64,000 nucleotides of DNA from Pseudomonas iranensis (GCF_014268585.2 NZ_CP077092.1:2976001-3040000), one strand, 5' to 3'. Shown: positions 45,783 through 53,965, numbered from the stretch's first letter. A program made the numbers and translations. The notes: a model not told the origin generated them from the letters alone.

Positions 45783-46784
45783 ATGAGCATTTTTAGTTGG
45801 CTGTTCAAAAGGCCCAAGGCCGTCAACGCTGAAGCCGACCCCGGGTTTCCAAAGGGGCGTCGCTCAACGCTCCAGGTTTCGCGTGATAAACATTTTTTGA
45901 CGGTGGAGTCGCTCGACTTTTACGGGTTATATCAGCTGTCTAAGTCAAAGCACTGGGCGATTGGGTGGCGCGACTCAGACCCTGCGGCGGGCCGAGGAGG
46001 ACATCGGGAGTCGGGCCTTGGAGCCTACGTACTGGCGGATCTGAGCAGCGGTACAGTCAGTTGCAACGGAAGCATGGCTAGGCCGAACAACGGTCACGTT
46101 TCCGACTCCGGTGTTTTCTGCTTGGAGAACTGGCATTTTGGCAGCTCTCTTTCTGGAACATTCAGTGTCTTCGATCCCGCGGGAGCTGTAATCATCACGA
46201 AAGAGCTGACGGCCAATATCTTCACCAGCGACATTTCTAGGAATGGGAAGTACGCTTTCTGCGCCACAGCAAACAGCCCCAGTGAGCATGGCAACAAGGT
46301 CTTCCTGTTCGACCTGCTCAAGCGGGTAGAGCTGTATTGCGTCACTCCAAAAGCCGGATGGCCCGAAAGCTATGAGGTCGATGAGAAAACGGGAGAACTG
46401 ATTGCACATTTCAAGGAGGTCGGGAGCTTCCGGTACGACATTGATGGCCAATTCCTAGGTGGTGATCAACTCGAGGATGCGAATCTCACCTCGTCTCGGT
46501 TTGAGCGCATTCTCCTCTCAGCAGAGAAGGTGCTAGGGGAGGTCAATCTAACAGACGAGCGCGTCGTTGAAGTCCTGGATGCTGTCCAGCGTGCCAGGTC
46601 GCTTGGCGCAGACCAATATCCTGCTTGGAGAGCCACTGCCTTGAAAGTAAAGGGGCTCGCGCACGAGCACCTGAGCCAGTACGCCGAGGCAGTCCAGGTT
46701 TACGAAGAAGCGCTTTCTTTGAACCCTAAAATCGGTGTGAAACGTAGGCTCGCTTCTGTGGCGAAGCGGATCAACGCTGGATAG
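45783..46784 (+). CDS. hypothetical protein with C-terminal TPR-like helices
   Basis: A 333-residue soluble protein starting MSIFSWLFKRPK, with AAGGAG six bases before the ATG. The central part is beta-rich and could be a repeat fold (FLTVESLDFYGLYQL ... YVLADLSSGTVSCNG ... FLFDLLKRVELYC), the end is helical with a TPR-like pair (KVKGLAHEHLSQYAEAVQVY). No enzyme motif. It ends at a strong terminator. Confidence 0.7.
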   Translation: MSIFSWLFKRPKAVNAEADPGFPKGRRSTLQVSRDKHFLTVESLDFYGLYQLSKSKHWAIGWRDSDPAAGRGGHRESGLGAYVLADLSSGTVSCNGSMARPNNGHVSDSGVFCLENWHFGSSLSGTFSVFDPAGAVIITKELTANIFTSDISRNGKYAFCATANSPSEHGNKVFLFDLLKRVELYCVTPKAGWPESYEVDEKTGELIAHFKEVGSFRYDIDGQFLGGDQLEDANLTSSRFERILLSAEKVLGEVNLTDERVVEVLDAVQRARSLGADQYPAWRATALKVKGLAHEHLSQYAEAVQVYEEALSLNPKIGVKRRLASVAKRINAG

Positions 46785-46855
46785 CAGGCACTGAATCCCG
46801 GGGTTCAAGCTCTGTAGGCTGGCCGTGGTGCGGTCAGTAATCGACAAGAAACGAA

Positions 46856-46874
46856 AGAGCCCCAGAGGGGCTCT
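46856..46874. terminator. stem-loop terminator
   Basis: Stem AGAGCCCC / GGGGCTCT with AGA loop, 72 bases after the stop of the preceding gene. No long T-run. Confidence 0.65.
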
Positions 46875-46878
46875 ATGA

Positions 46879-46907
46879 CACATTACAATCATCCAGTTTG
46901 TAATGTG
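46879..46907. repeat. perfect inverted repeat
   Basis: Arms CACATTACAA and TTGTAATGTG with a 9-base centre. It is just after a terminator and 72 bases before a LexA-like box, so it may be an operator. No protein is known to me for it. Confidence 0.5.
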
Positions 46908-46978
46908 GTTCTACCGCGGCACATCGCAGAGGTTGTGTTGCTCACCGAGTGGAGAGGGAACCGTCGGTAGATGCTTTT

Positions 46979-46998
46979 TACTGTATGCATATACAGTT
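46979..46998. promoter_or_regulatory. LexA-like SOS box
   Basis: TACTGTATGCATATACAGTT agrees with the Gammaproteobacterial LexA consensus CTGT-N8-ACAG, with the A/T-rich centre. No recognisable SOS gene starts on either side in the 350 bases before the IS element; the gene it controlled may have been broken or lost. Confidence 0.65.
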
Positions 46999-47348
46999 AT
47001 CCTGTCAATCATAATTTGATGAATTATTGGGCTTTGTTCATTGGGTTCATCATATGACAAGGCAGCGAGATGCGACTCGGAGAACCTTGAGCAGCCCATA
47101 CTTCCATCGCACGCTGAACGATCCGGTGTGTACTGGCTAGATTGAGCGTATTCCGTTTAGGATGCGGTCATGCGGAGTCCTCGATCAATAGCGAAATACG
47201 CCCTTGGGTAATCGTCCAAGTCAGACCTTCGGTGCCGAGCCGGCGTAGGCATGAGCTCCAAGCCACTAGGATGCTCGCCTCAGTTCGTACCCGTCTAGGC
47301 CCAATGCTGGCAATTTGCCGTTTTTGCGTTCAGAGTGCAGTTGCCTAC
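46999..47348. other. stretch without a gene, interrupted by the IS
   Basis: About 350 bases between the LexA-like box and the IS. No convincing gene is seen on either strand; it ends at the first copy of the TAC target duplication (47346-47348). Confidence 0.4.
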
Positions 47349-47375
47349 TGAACTGGCCTAATAATTCCGGACACC
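47349..47375 (+). repeat. left terminal inverted repeat of the IS
   Basis: Starts TGAACTGGCC and ends GACACC; the first eight and last six bases match the right repeat. Confidence 0.9.
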
Positions 47376-47413
47376 TCTTAAGGGCGATATGATTTCGCCA
47401 ATCTGGAGGTTTC

Positions 47414-47719
47414 ATGAACGAAAGAAAGATTTATACCCGCGAATTCAAGCTACGTGCTGCCAGCATGGTGCTTGACGACAACTGCCCGGTTCCAGACGTT
47501 TGCGCATCGCTGGATATAGGCCCTACTGCCTTAAGGCGGTGGGTGGACCAAGTTCGCAAAGAGCGCGAAGGACAGCCGGTCAATGGCACTAAAGCGATTA
47601 CCGAAGACAAGCGCGAGATTCAGGAGCTGAAAGCCAAGATCAAACGCATGGAGATGGAAGCCGATATCTTAAAAAAGGCTACTGCTCTCTTGATGTCGGA
47701 TCCCGATCGTTTTCGATGA
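47414..47719 (+). CDS. IS3-family transposase, OrfA
   Basis: A 101-residue protein with an N-terminal HTH (REFKLRAASMVLDDNCPVPD ... TALRRWVDQ) and a C-terminal leucine-zipper helix (IQELKAKIKRMEMEADILKK). It binds the ends and joins OrfB by frameshifting. GGAGG is six bases before the ATG. Confidence 0.95.
   Translation: MNERKIYTREFKLRAASMVLDDNCPVPDVCASLDIGPTALRRWVDQVRKEREGQPVNGTKAITEDKREIQELKAKIKRMEMEADILKKATALLMSDPDRFR
47671..47677 (+). other. programmed -1 frameshift site
   Basis: A AAA AAG in the orfA frame, the standard slippery heptamer of IS3 elements, 42 bases before the orfA stop. Slippage to -1 joins OrfA to OrfB to make the active OrfAB transposase. Confidence 0.85.
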
Positions 47720-48552
47720 TCGCGGAGCTAAGAGAGTCTTTTCCGACTGCCACTCTGTGTCGTGTTTTCGATGTGAAGCGCAGCAGCTTTTACGAGTGGC
47801 TTCAGCGGCTAGCCAAGCCACAGATAAAACGCGAAGAACTCAAGCTGAAAGTGGTTGAACTGCACAGCGAAAGCCGGGGTGCCATGGGCTCCAGAATGAT
47901 CAGCAAAGGTCTGCAGGCCCAAAACATAGCGGCGGGAAGGAGTCTTGTCAGAGCGCTAATGAGAGAGGCAAACATTGTCAGCAAACAGCGCCAACCGCAT
48001 CCATTTAGATCCAGGGGAGTTGAAGCATTTGTCGCACCCAATCTACTCAAGCGAAATTTCAAGCCAACGGCGGTTAATCAGGTCTGGTGTGGAGACGTTA
48101 CCAGTCTGATGGTGGGCAAGCGCTGGGTTCATCTAGCCATTGTGATCGACTTGTTTGCTCGCCGGGTCATTGGTTGGGCGTTCTCGCTGGTCAATGACGC
48201 TAACTTGGTCAGCAAGGCGTTACGCATGGCGACACAGATACGAACATGCCCGCCGGGACTGATGTTTCACTCGGATCAGGGTTGCCAATACACCAGTCGC
48301 AAGTTTCAACAGGAACTAATGAGCCATGGCATCTTGCAAAGCATGAGTCATCGTGGCCAGTGCTGGGATAACGCTCCGACAGAGCGTTTTTTTGGAACCT
48401 TGAAATCAGAATGGGTGCCTCGCAGCGGCTACAGCCTGATCGATGAAGCAGAAACCGACATGGTGCGTTTCTTCGTGTATTACAACCGCACCCGGCTCCA
48501 CAGCTACAACAGTTATCTGTCGCCAATAGCGATGGAGCAGAAAGCTGCCTAA
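47716..48552 (+). CDS. IS3-family transposase, OrfB with DDE catalytic domain
   Basis: A 278-residue integrase-type protein. Acidic triad: D in VWCGDVTSL, D in FHSDQGCQYTS, E in NAPTERFFGTLKSEW (D-D-35-E arrangement). The HTH_21 region (SRGAMGSRMISKGL) precedes it. It lies in the -1 frame relative to orfA with an ATGA overlap. Confidence 0.95.
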   Translation: MIAELRESFPTATLCRVFDVKRSSFYEWLQRLAKPQIKREELKLKVVELHSESRGAMGSRMISKGLQAQNIAAGRSLVRALMREANIVSKQRQPHPFRSRGVEAFVAPNLLKRNFKPTAVNQVWCGDVTSLMVGKRWVHLAIVIDLFARRVIGWAFSLVNDANLVSKALRMATQIRTCPPGLMFHSDQGCQYTSRKFQQELMSHGILQSMSHRGQCWDNAPTERFFGTLKSEWVPRSGYSLIDEAETDMVRFFVYYNRTRLHSYNSYLSPIAMEQKAA

Positions 48553-48564
48553 AACACCGTAACC

Positions 48565-48591
48565 GGTGTCTGGGATTACTTGACCAGTTCA
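48565..48591 (-). repeat. right terminal inverted repeat of the IS
   Basis: On the minus strand starts TGAACTGGTC and ends GACACC. Target duplication TAC follows at 48592-48594. Confidence 0.9.
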
Positions 48592-48693
48592 TACCTGCTC
48601 CTACAGGGGTGTGCTTAGCATTGCCCGCTATGCGGATCAGGTACAGGACGTCTCAAATACCTCGCAGAAACTACAGATCAGAAGGGATTCAGT

Positions 48694-49533
48694 ATGTATG
48701 TAGGGTTTGAATTGACCGGCTATAAAAGCTATAGCTCGGTACCCCCGTCGGAAATTCAGAAGTTCAAGGAACAGGTGCAAGGTCAGTTCGGTGAGGTTTC
48801 CGACTACCTGGTTGATGTATTCGAAGGCAAGCGTCTAATCGACGCTGACCGACTGTCGAGGCATATCTTCCCTCAGCAGCACAGGACACATGTGTTTCTC
48901 TCGCACTCCCATGCTGACGAGGAAAGGGCTGTCGAGCTTGCAGTTAGGCTCCGTGATTGTGGCATCAACGTATTCGTTGATTCCTGTGTCTGGGGGGCGT
49001 CACAGCATCTTCTTGAGAAGCTGATGGCTTATTACGCAGACCAGAAAACAGACGGAAAGCCACTCAGTGAGCTGGAAGTTAGCGATCTTTCGGCTGGCGT
49101 GCATCTGATGCTGGTAGGTGCGCTTCAAGAAATGATCGATAGAACGGAGCTTTTCGTGTTCTTGAACACTGAAAGATCCGTTCCCTTGAAGGCTTACGAA
49201 GGTTCAGATCGTACATTCTCGCCCTGGATCTATTCGGAGCTTCAGTTCAGTGCAATGGTGAGACGTCGAGTGCCGGCTCGTCGTAGACGTCGTAGCCGAG
49301 AAGTTTTGTCGTTGGAACACGAGCAGGCCAAACGCTTGCTGCCAAATTTTGCTCACAAGGCACTCAACTCTCACCTGCCCAAAGTCGACGGCTCAGAGTT
49401 CAGTGGCTGGATTGAGCTTTTGCTCGAAAAGGGTGAGCACGCTCTTGACAGCTTGTATGGGCACTTCGAGATACCAGGCCAGTTCAGAAGGCTTCGGGCT
49501 CAGGCGGCTGCTAAGAGCAAAAAGCTCTTGTAA
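48694..49533 (+). CDS. TIR-domain protein, family B (copy 3)
   Basis: A 279-residue paralogue of copy 1 in the same orientation: N-terminus MYVGFELTGY, TIR-like HVFLSHSHADEERAVELAV, NVFVDSCVWG and W178-x3-E182 in SPWIYSELQFS; same C-terminal HLPKVDGSEFSGW. It lies 42 bases upstream of another TIR gene and probably shares its transcript. Similarity to copy 1 along its whole length shows duplication of the locus. Confidence 0.82.
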   Translation: MYVGFELTGYKSYSSVPPSEIQKFKEQVQGQFGEVSDYLVDVFEGKRLIDADRLSRHIFPQQHRTHVFLSHSHADEERAVELAVRLRDCGINVFVDSCVWGASQHLLEKLMAYYADQKTDGKPLSELEVSDLSAGVHLMLVGALQEMIDRTELFVFLNTERSVPLKAYEGSDRTFSPWIYSELQFSAMVRRRVPARRRRRSREVLSLEHEQAKRLLPNFAHKALNSHLPKVDGSEFSGWIELLLEKGEHALDSLYGHFEIPGQFRRLRAQAAAKSKKLL

Positions 49534-49575
49534 GAAGGCTCTTGGCGCCTTCCCAACACCTACATGGATTGAAAA

Positions 49576-50157
49576 ATGGCATTTTTTACGAAATCTGAGG
49601 CACGGGCCGCAGCAAAACGAGCGATGAGGAATCGCAGCCTCGGCGAGATGATGAGCGAATCGATGGAGTCCAGTAAGCGGGCGACCAGGTTCGACGTTTT
49701 CCTGTCCCACTCGATCAACGATGCTGAGCTAGTACTCGGGGTGAAGGTGCTGCTGGAGGAAATGGGCAAAAAGGTTTATGTCGATTGGGTAGACGATCCT
49801 GAACTGGATCGTAGCCAGGTGAACAAACATACGGCGGAACGGCTGCGAGGTCGGATGAAGCAGTCCGATACGCTCCTCTACATCGCTACCGAGAACGCTA
49901 CGAGTTCGAAGTGGATGCCATGGGAGCTGGGCTATTTCGATGGCCACAAACCCAAAAAAGTCGCCATCCTCCCTGTCCTGGAAAAGGAAAACCAGAAATT
50001 TGAAGGGCAGGAGTACCTGGGTTTGTATCCGACGGTAGACAAAGACAGCTTGAGCGGGCCACCTCGGCAAAGTGGAGACCCGTTCAAAGATTTAGAGGAG
50101 CTGCGCAGGGGGCTTCAGGGAGGGTTACTCCCGTGGAACGGTAGGATCTATCTTTGA
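49576..50157 (+). CDS. TIR-domain protein of conventional type
   Basis: A 193-residue protein with a basic N-terminal helix (about 1-35), then a TIR domain (FDVFLSHSINDAELVLGVKV, VYVDWVDDPELDRS, LLYIATENATSSKW) with W113-x3-E117. TIR proteins of this size are common in prokaryotic defence loci. It is second in the plus-strand pair with family B copy 3. A terminator follows. Confidence 0.85.
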   Translation: MAFFTKSEARAAAKRAMRNRSLGEMMSESMESSKRATRFDVFLSHSINDAELVLGVKVLLEEMGKKVYVDWVDDPELDRSQVNKHTAERLRGRMKQSDTLLYIATENATSSKWMPWELGYFDGHKPKKVAILPVLEKENQKFEGQEYLGLYPTVDKDSLSGPPRQSGDPFKDLEELRRGLQGGLLPWNGRIYL

Positions 50158-50219
50158 TCAATGACATAATTTCCACAATGCGCAGCGTAGGTTGAGTCCG
50201 CTCCTGAATGATTGAGTCA

Positions 50220-50248
50220 AGCCCGCTTCCCCCATCGCGGGCTTTTTT
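50220..50248 (+). terminator. rho-independent terminator
   Basis: Stem AGCCCGC / GCGGGCT, 10-base loop, then TTTTTT. It ends the plus-strand TIR pair. Confidence 0.85.
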
Positions 50249-50477
50249 GCCTTCTATTTCATACCCCGGGAAGGTTCCCGTTCTGTAGGCACGCAGAAGG
50301 CGTTATGTTTTCAAGGCTGCTTGGCCGCATTCGACTTGCTGACGCCTGAGCCCCACGATCATGACTGGATCCGTACTTCAGCTTGAGAACGAGTGAGCTG
50401 ACGCTACCTTTTGATGCAGTGATAGACCTGTGATTAGGCTAGGGCTCGTTCGACATCACGAGCCCTGGTCGATCCAA
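50249..50477. other. gap between convergent genes
   Basis: About 230 bases after the terminator. I see no gene or clear signal in it. Confidence 0.4.
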
Positions 50478-50891
50478 TTATGCTGCGCAAGACTTGATGA
50501 AGTAGACCACGACTACTGCAGTGATGGCCGCAAATGCTGCCCCATGGAAGGCAACCAGTGTTTTGGAGCGCGAAGCGTTGAACCAGTTTTTCCAGCCCTG
50601 ACCTTTGTCGATCACCATGATGAAATCGATCTTGTCTTTGTCCGTCGATCGGACTTTGTCGTAGAGCTTCCGGTAACAGCGCTCGAGCGCCAGGAAGTAG
50701 CCATCCAGACCCCAGAAGGCGATGCCTGGGATGTAGGCCAGCAGCGCAAAACCTTTGTCAGAGTCCTTGGCGGACAGCGCGAACAGCGCCGAGATCAGGA
50801 TGATCGACCAGCCTTTGAGCAGGAAAGAATTTGTAGAAAGGCGATTGACTACGCCTTGAACGAATTCGAGGTGTTTGAGTTTGGCATCCAT
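50478..50891 (-). CDS. small membrane protein (module 2)
   Basis: A 137-residue protein with three hydrophobic segments: about 27-43 (WSIILISALFALSA), 47-66 (GFALLAYIPGIAFWGLDGYF) and a last one at 114-132 (AFAAITAVVVVYF). The middle holds a charged helix (ALERCYRKLYDKVR). It starts 12 bases after the TIR stop and is the last gene of the five-gene operon. A membrane effector, like those that respond to nucleotide signals in other systems, is one possible role. Function not known. Confidence 0.7.
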   Translation of the reverse strand: MDAKLKHLEFVQGVVNRLSTNSFLLKGWSIILISALFALSAKDSDKGFALLAYIPGIAFWGLDGYFLALERCYRKLYDKVRSTDKDKIDFIMVIDKGQGWKNWFNASRSKTLVAFHGAAFAAITAVVVVYFIKSCAA

Positions 50892-50903
50892 GGGGATTAT
50901 CCG

Positions 50904-51662
50904 TCAGAAGTCACTATATAAAAGATCGATTGCTTTTGAGCCTCTAAGGGTGGACGCCTGCAGCATCCACTTTCGGAAATCGCTTTCTGTAATAGAGGTT
51001 AGGTGGCCGGTGGGGGCGTCATGTGCGACGTTAAACTGCTCGTTTGAAAAAGCTTCATCCATCGCACGCTCGCTTTTTATCAACATCTTGTAGCGAGTGC
51101 GGCGCCGTACCATAGTACTGAAATTGAGCTCCATATGTATCCATGGCGACAGCGTCTTTTGCTCTTCATTCACTGAGTGTTTGAGAGAAATAGACTGTTC
51201 TGTGTTCATGAAGATGATCGTGTGCGTCTGATCAATCATGCGCTGCAGCGCGGTGGTCAGGATCATATGTACGTGAGCCGTGGTGCGGTTGCGCTCATCG
51301 TAATCGTAAGTCGTCTGGCCCTCACGACGACAGTACTTGTTATCGATCGCTTTCAGTAAGTCGTAGATCGGGCCCCAGATGCATGAGTCGATGAAGACAT
51401 TCAGGCCGCATTTTTCCCGGAGCTCCAGCGCGATTTGTATCGCTTCGTTTGCATCTTTGGACGAGTGTGACAGGAAGATGTCTGCGTTCACTGCAGGAAA
51501 CAGTGTATTCAGAATGAGCGATGCATCAAATGTGTCTTCATCGATCATTAGCTGAGCCAAGTCGTCGACGCGTTTCTGATTGGCAGCTTTGTAGGCATGG
51601 ACTTTCGGAAAATCGACAGGGTAAGGGCCGGTATTTATACTGAGGTTAAAGCCGCGATCCAT
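50904..51662 (-). CDS. TIR-domain protein, family B (copy 4; module 2)
   Basis: A 252-residue paralogue of copy 2: DIFLSHSSKDANEAIQIALE (61-80), FIDSCIWG and W174-x3-E178 in LSPWIHMELNF. AAGGAGG stands six bases before the ATG. It begins 11 bases after the SLOG stop and ends 12 bases before the membrane protein, so it is within an operon. Confidence 0.84.
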   Translation of the reverse strand: MDRGFNLSINTGPYPVDFPKVHAYKAANQKRVDDLAQLMIDEDTFDASLILNTLFPAVNADIFLSHSSKDANEAIQIALELREKCGLNVFIDSCIWGPIYDLLKAIDNKYCRREGQTTYDYDERNRTTAHVHMILTTALQRMIDQTHTIIFMNTEQSISLKHSVNEEQKTLSPWIHMELNFSTMVRRRTRYKMLIKSERAMDEAFSNEQFNVAHDAPTGHLTSITESDFRKWMLQASTLRGSKAIDLLYSDF

Positions 51663-51673
51663 CTAAAACCTCC

Positions 51674-52270
51674 TTAATTTTCGAAAGTCCGTTCGGCATT
51701 CGGGTCGATGCTTAGAACGCTGTTATAAAGTGAGAAATAGTCACCGGACTCTTCAAGCGCCTGCATGGCTGGGTCTGAATGCGTGCAAGGGAGGGTTGCC
51801 GTAGCGCCGCCGCCAGCCCGTACAGCGATCACTTTTGCCTCAGGAGCTTTTTCTCTGAATATTTCATATTCCTCGATGATGCCCTTCATGCCGCCTATGA
51901 AAATACCGACCTCAAATTCGTTATCTTCCAGCATCCGTCGGCGCATTGACAAAATACTGTCTTTCAGCTCTTCTTCCTTGGGGACTATCCGGATGTCAGC
52001 AAATCCCTGGTTCTCGAGAGGGAATTTGTCTTCAAAAAATGCGGATTGGTAAATGGTCACGCATTCAATGGTGTTGAGCCCAAAGCTCCTGCCCGCGGCA
52101 TAAACCATTGGCGTGATTGAAGGGTGCCCGCCAAATACCAAGCGTTGTCGGCCCAGTGCCAGGAGCAATAGAGACCTTACCGCTATTTGTATTTGATAGG
52201 GATGGCAAGAATCAAAAAATTCTCTGCCATAGGTTGGCACGCTGGCTGATAGAAATATTGATTTTTTCAT
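51674..52270 (-). CDS. SLOG-domain protein (module 2)
   Basis: A 198-residue paralogue of the module 1 SLOG protein: SIFLSASVP, LVFGGHPSITP, VTIYQSAFF and FIGGMKGIIEE (124-134) are kept. The frame is open to 52369, but the ATG at 52270 aligns with the paralogue and makes an ATGA overlap with the family X TIR gene. It should bind a nucleotide signal, by family; whether it acts as sensor for the TIR product is open. Confidence 0.78.
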   Translation of the reverse strand: MKKSIFLSASVPTYGREFFDSCHPYQIQIAVRSLLLLALGRQRLVFGGHPSITPMVYAAGRSFGLNTIECVTIYQSAFFEDKFPLENQGFADIRIVPKEEELKDSILSMRRRMLEDNEFEVGIFIGGMKGIIEEYEIFREKAPEAKVIAVRAGGGATATLPCTHSDPAMQALEESGDYFSLYNSVLSIDPNAERTFEN

Positions 52271-53421
52271 TTTCGCCAGTCCATGAATCTCCAGCCCGAA
52301 TTGTAGGGTTCGACTAATCGGACATCCTTTTCTAGATAGTCGCTGATCCATTCCATATGTGACTGCCACCTACGTTCTTCAATACCCGCGTTATCGTATA
52401 CTACGGCTACAGGCGCAGGGTGATTGTCAAGGGTGGCGTCGTGTAGGGTATAGGTTGTCGGCACGCCGAGCGCTGGATAGACGTAGATCGGCTCTCCACG
52501 TTTAGGCTTAACGGTTAGGCTGCGTCGGAGTGAATAGCCCTCGATTGTCGCTTGGGCACGCTCCAAGGAGGTACCGAATGCGTTCATCAGTAGGCGATAG
52601 CGGGTAGCGACGCCTTCTGCGCGCAAATCCTCAGCCGATCGACAAATGCAAGCGAGGCATTGGTTGGTCAGCGACGCGCCATCAGATAAGAAATCGTCTT
52701 TGGTCAGGCGTAAATCCAACGTAACTTGGCTTCGGTCATCGAGATCTACCTCTGGCCAGCCAGCTCTGAGAATGGGAACGCCCCGGAACACGGCGCGCCC
52801 AAACTCTGCTGTTGTCCAACGGCTGTCGAAGTAGGACGGTGTGTCCAGATAGATCATGACATCGCTATCGCACAGCTTTTGCCAGAGCACTTCCTGAAAG
52901 TGCTCCCCTGGCAAGATCTCATGCGTGTCGAGGAAAACGTCGAACAACCGTTCTGAAAGCGCCGCATAGAGCTGTAGCGCTGCGGTGGTAGATTCCGTTC
53001 GTCTGTAGCTCAGGAAAACGCGTCGTTGCCGAGGCAAGAGCGAAGCGCATTCCAGCAAGCAATTGACGATGGTCAGGATGTCCGATGAGTCCAGTCCTAG
53101 CCCGTTCAGGATCGATACTGACGGAGGAAACTCCGCGGCCAGATGCCCGAGTTTCGACGCGACAGGGATGACGGGGACACCATCCTTCATCAATTTCGTG
53201 ATGTGTACGTCTTGGCCATCAGGAAGAGGGAAACAGAGGGCTGCGGTGCATTTCCCGTTGGCTACGCGGTACTCGTCAGGCATACCTGTATACCAATCGA
53301 CCTCAACGCCGAGGTTGAGTGACAGCACCGCGAGCTTCGCTTTCAAGGCTTCGTGGAATTCATCAACAAAGCCTTCGGGAGGCGAACCGAAAATAGCCAG
53401 GTAGTAAGAGGCGTGCTGCAT
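52267..53421 (-). CDS. TIR-domain protein, family X (module 2)
   Basis: A 384-residue paralogue of the module 1 protein: RRVFLSYRRTESTTAALQLY, FLDTHEILPGEHFQEVLWQK and W202-x3-E206 in SRWTTAEFGRA; C-terminal PAPVAVVYDNAGIEERRW. Start ATG at 53421; one at 53433 is possible. It lies 32 bases after the ThsB-like gene and overlaps the SLOG gene. Confidence 0.83.
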   Translation of the reverse strand: MQHASYYLAIFGSPPEGFVDEFHEALKAKLAVLSLNLGVEVDWYTGMPDEYRVANGKCTAALCFPLPDGQDVHITKLMKDGVPVIPVASKLGHLAAEFPPSVSILNGLGLDSSDILTIVNCLLECASLLPRQRRVFLSYRRTESTTAALQLYAALSERLFDVFLDTHEILPGEHFQEVLWQKLCDSDVMIYLDTPSYFDSRWTTAEFGRAVFRGVPILRAGWPEVDLDDRSQVTLDLRLTKDDFLSDGASLTNQCLACICRSAEDLRAEGVATRYRLLMNAFGTSLERAQATIEGYSLRRSLTVKPKRGEPIYVYPALGVPTTYTLHDATLDNHPAPVAVVYDNAGIEERRWQSHMEWISDYLEKDVRLVEPYNSGWRFMDWRK

Positions 53422-53453
53422 GATGTTTCTCATTGGCAGAGTGATGAGGGGGG

Positions 53454-53942
53454 TTAGTAGGGCTTTCTGATTGCTATCGCTTCTTCTACCCACTTGCCAA
53501 GATTCTGGGAGATGTTTGCGTACCGCGTGGCACTGTCATAGCCGGCTGGATCATACGACCGCACAATGTTAGAAAGCGGGACGTTGTTGATATTGAAGTT
53601 CGCAAACGGGTTGGCACCGATTCTGGAGGTTTGATTGTTGCGATCCATCACGGCGTGAATGTAGACCCCAAGCAACCCCATGCCTTTCTTCCAAGCTTCT
53701 ACGATTTCGTAATCGATCCACTTCCGGCCCGCAGTTTGTGAGCCGATTAGCACAATCGCGCACGAGCAGCCGTTCATTTCGGCGGCGATCCTGTTTTTGA
53801 TTGCCTGTTCGCTGCCATTTTTCACAGCTTCCCAGCCGTTGTCATAGGCCTCACGGGCGCCATGGATAGCCCCGATCGAGCGAATCTTTGCAGCTCGCCA
53901 GTTGTCGGCCTGGTAGTGAAAGCTGTAGAAGCAATGGCGCAT
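53454..53942 (-). CDS. TIR-like DUF1863 protein, Thoeris ThsB-like
   Basis: A 162-residue TIR-like protein of the DUF1863 (MTH538-like) type: HCFYSFHYQADNWRAAKIRS, then NRIAAEMNGCSCAIVLIGSQT and W75-x3-E79 in RKWIDYEIVEAWKKGMG, as in ThsB of Thoeris. In Thoeris it makes a cyclic ADP-ribose signal for ThsA, whose sensor is a SLOG domain. Here it starts an operon with family X TIR, SLOG, family B TIR and a membrane protein, a different set from known Thoeris. ATG at 53942; open to 53972. Confidence 0.85.
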   Translation of the reverse strand: MRHCFYSFHYQADNWRAAKIRSIGAIHGAREAYDNGWEAVKNGSEQAIKNRIAAEMNGCSCAIVLIGSQTAGRKWIDYEIVEAWKKGMGLLGVYIHAVMDRNNQTSRIGANPFANFNINNVPLSNIVRSYDPAGYDSATRYANISQNLGKWVEEAIAIRKPY

Positions 53943-53965
53943 GATCCCGTCTCCGCGCAGGTAAT

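Larger units (their letters stand above)
47349..48591 (+). mobile_element. IS3-family insertion sequence, complete
   Basis: A 1243-base element with 27-base terminal inverted repeats (22 of 27 identical, starting TGAACTGG) and a 3-base target duplication TAC on both sides. It has the overlapping orfA/orfB arrangement of the IS3 family with an A6G slippery site. Both genes are intact, so it may be active. It lies between the two TIR modules. Confidence 0.95.

Noticed and set aside
46911..47099. Small minus-strand gene across the LexA box
   Set aside because: The SOS box would be inside its coding region and there is no ribosome site.
40492..53942. Classical Thoeris system (ThsA plus ThsB)
   Set aside because: A ThsB-like protein is present, but no ThsA with SIR2 or other fused effector and SLOG is seen; the SLOG proteins here are free-standing.
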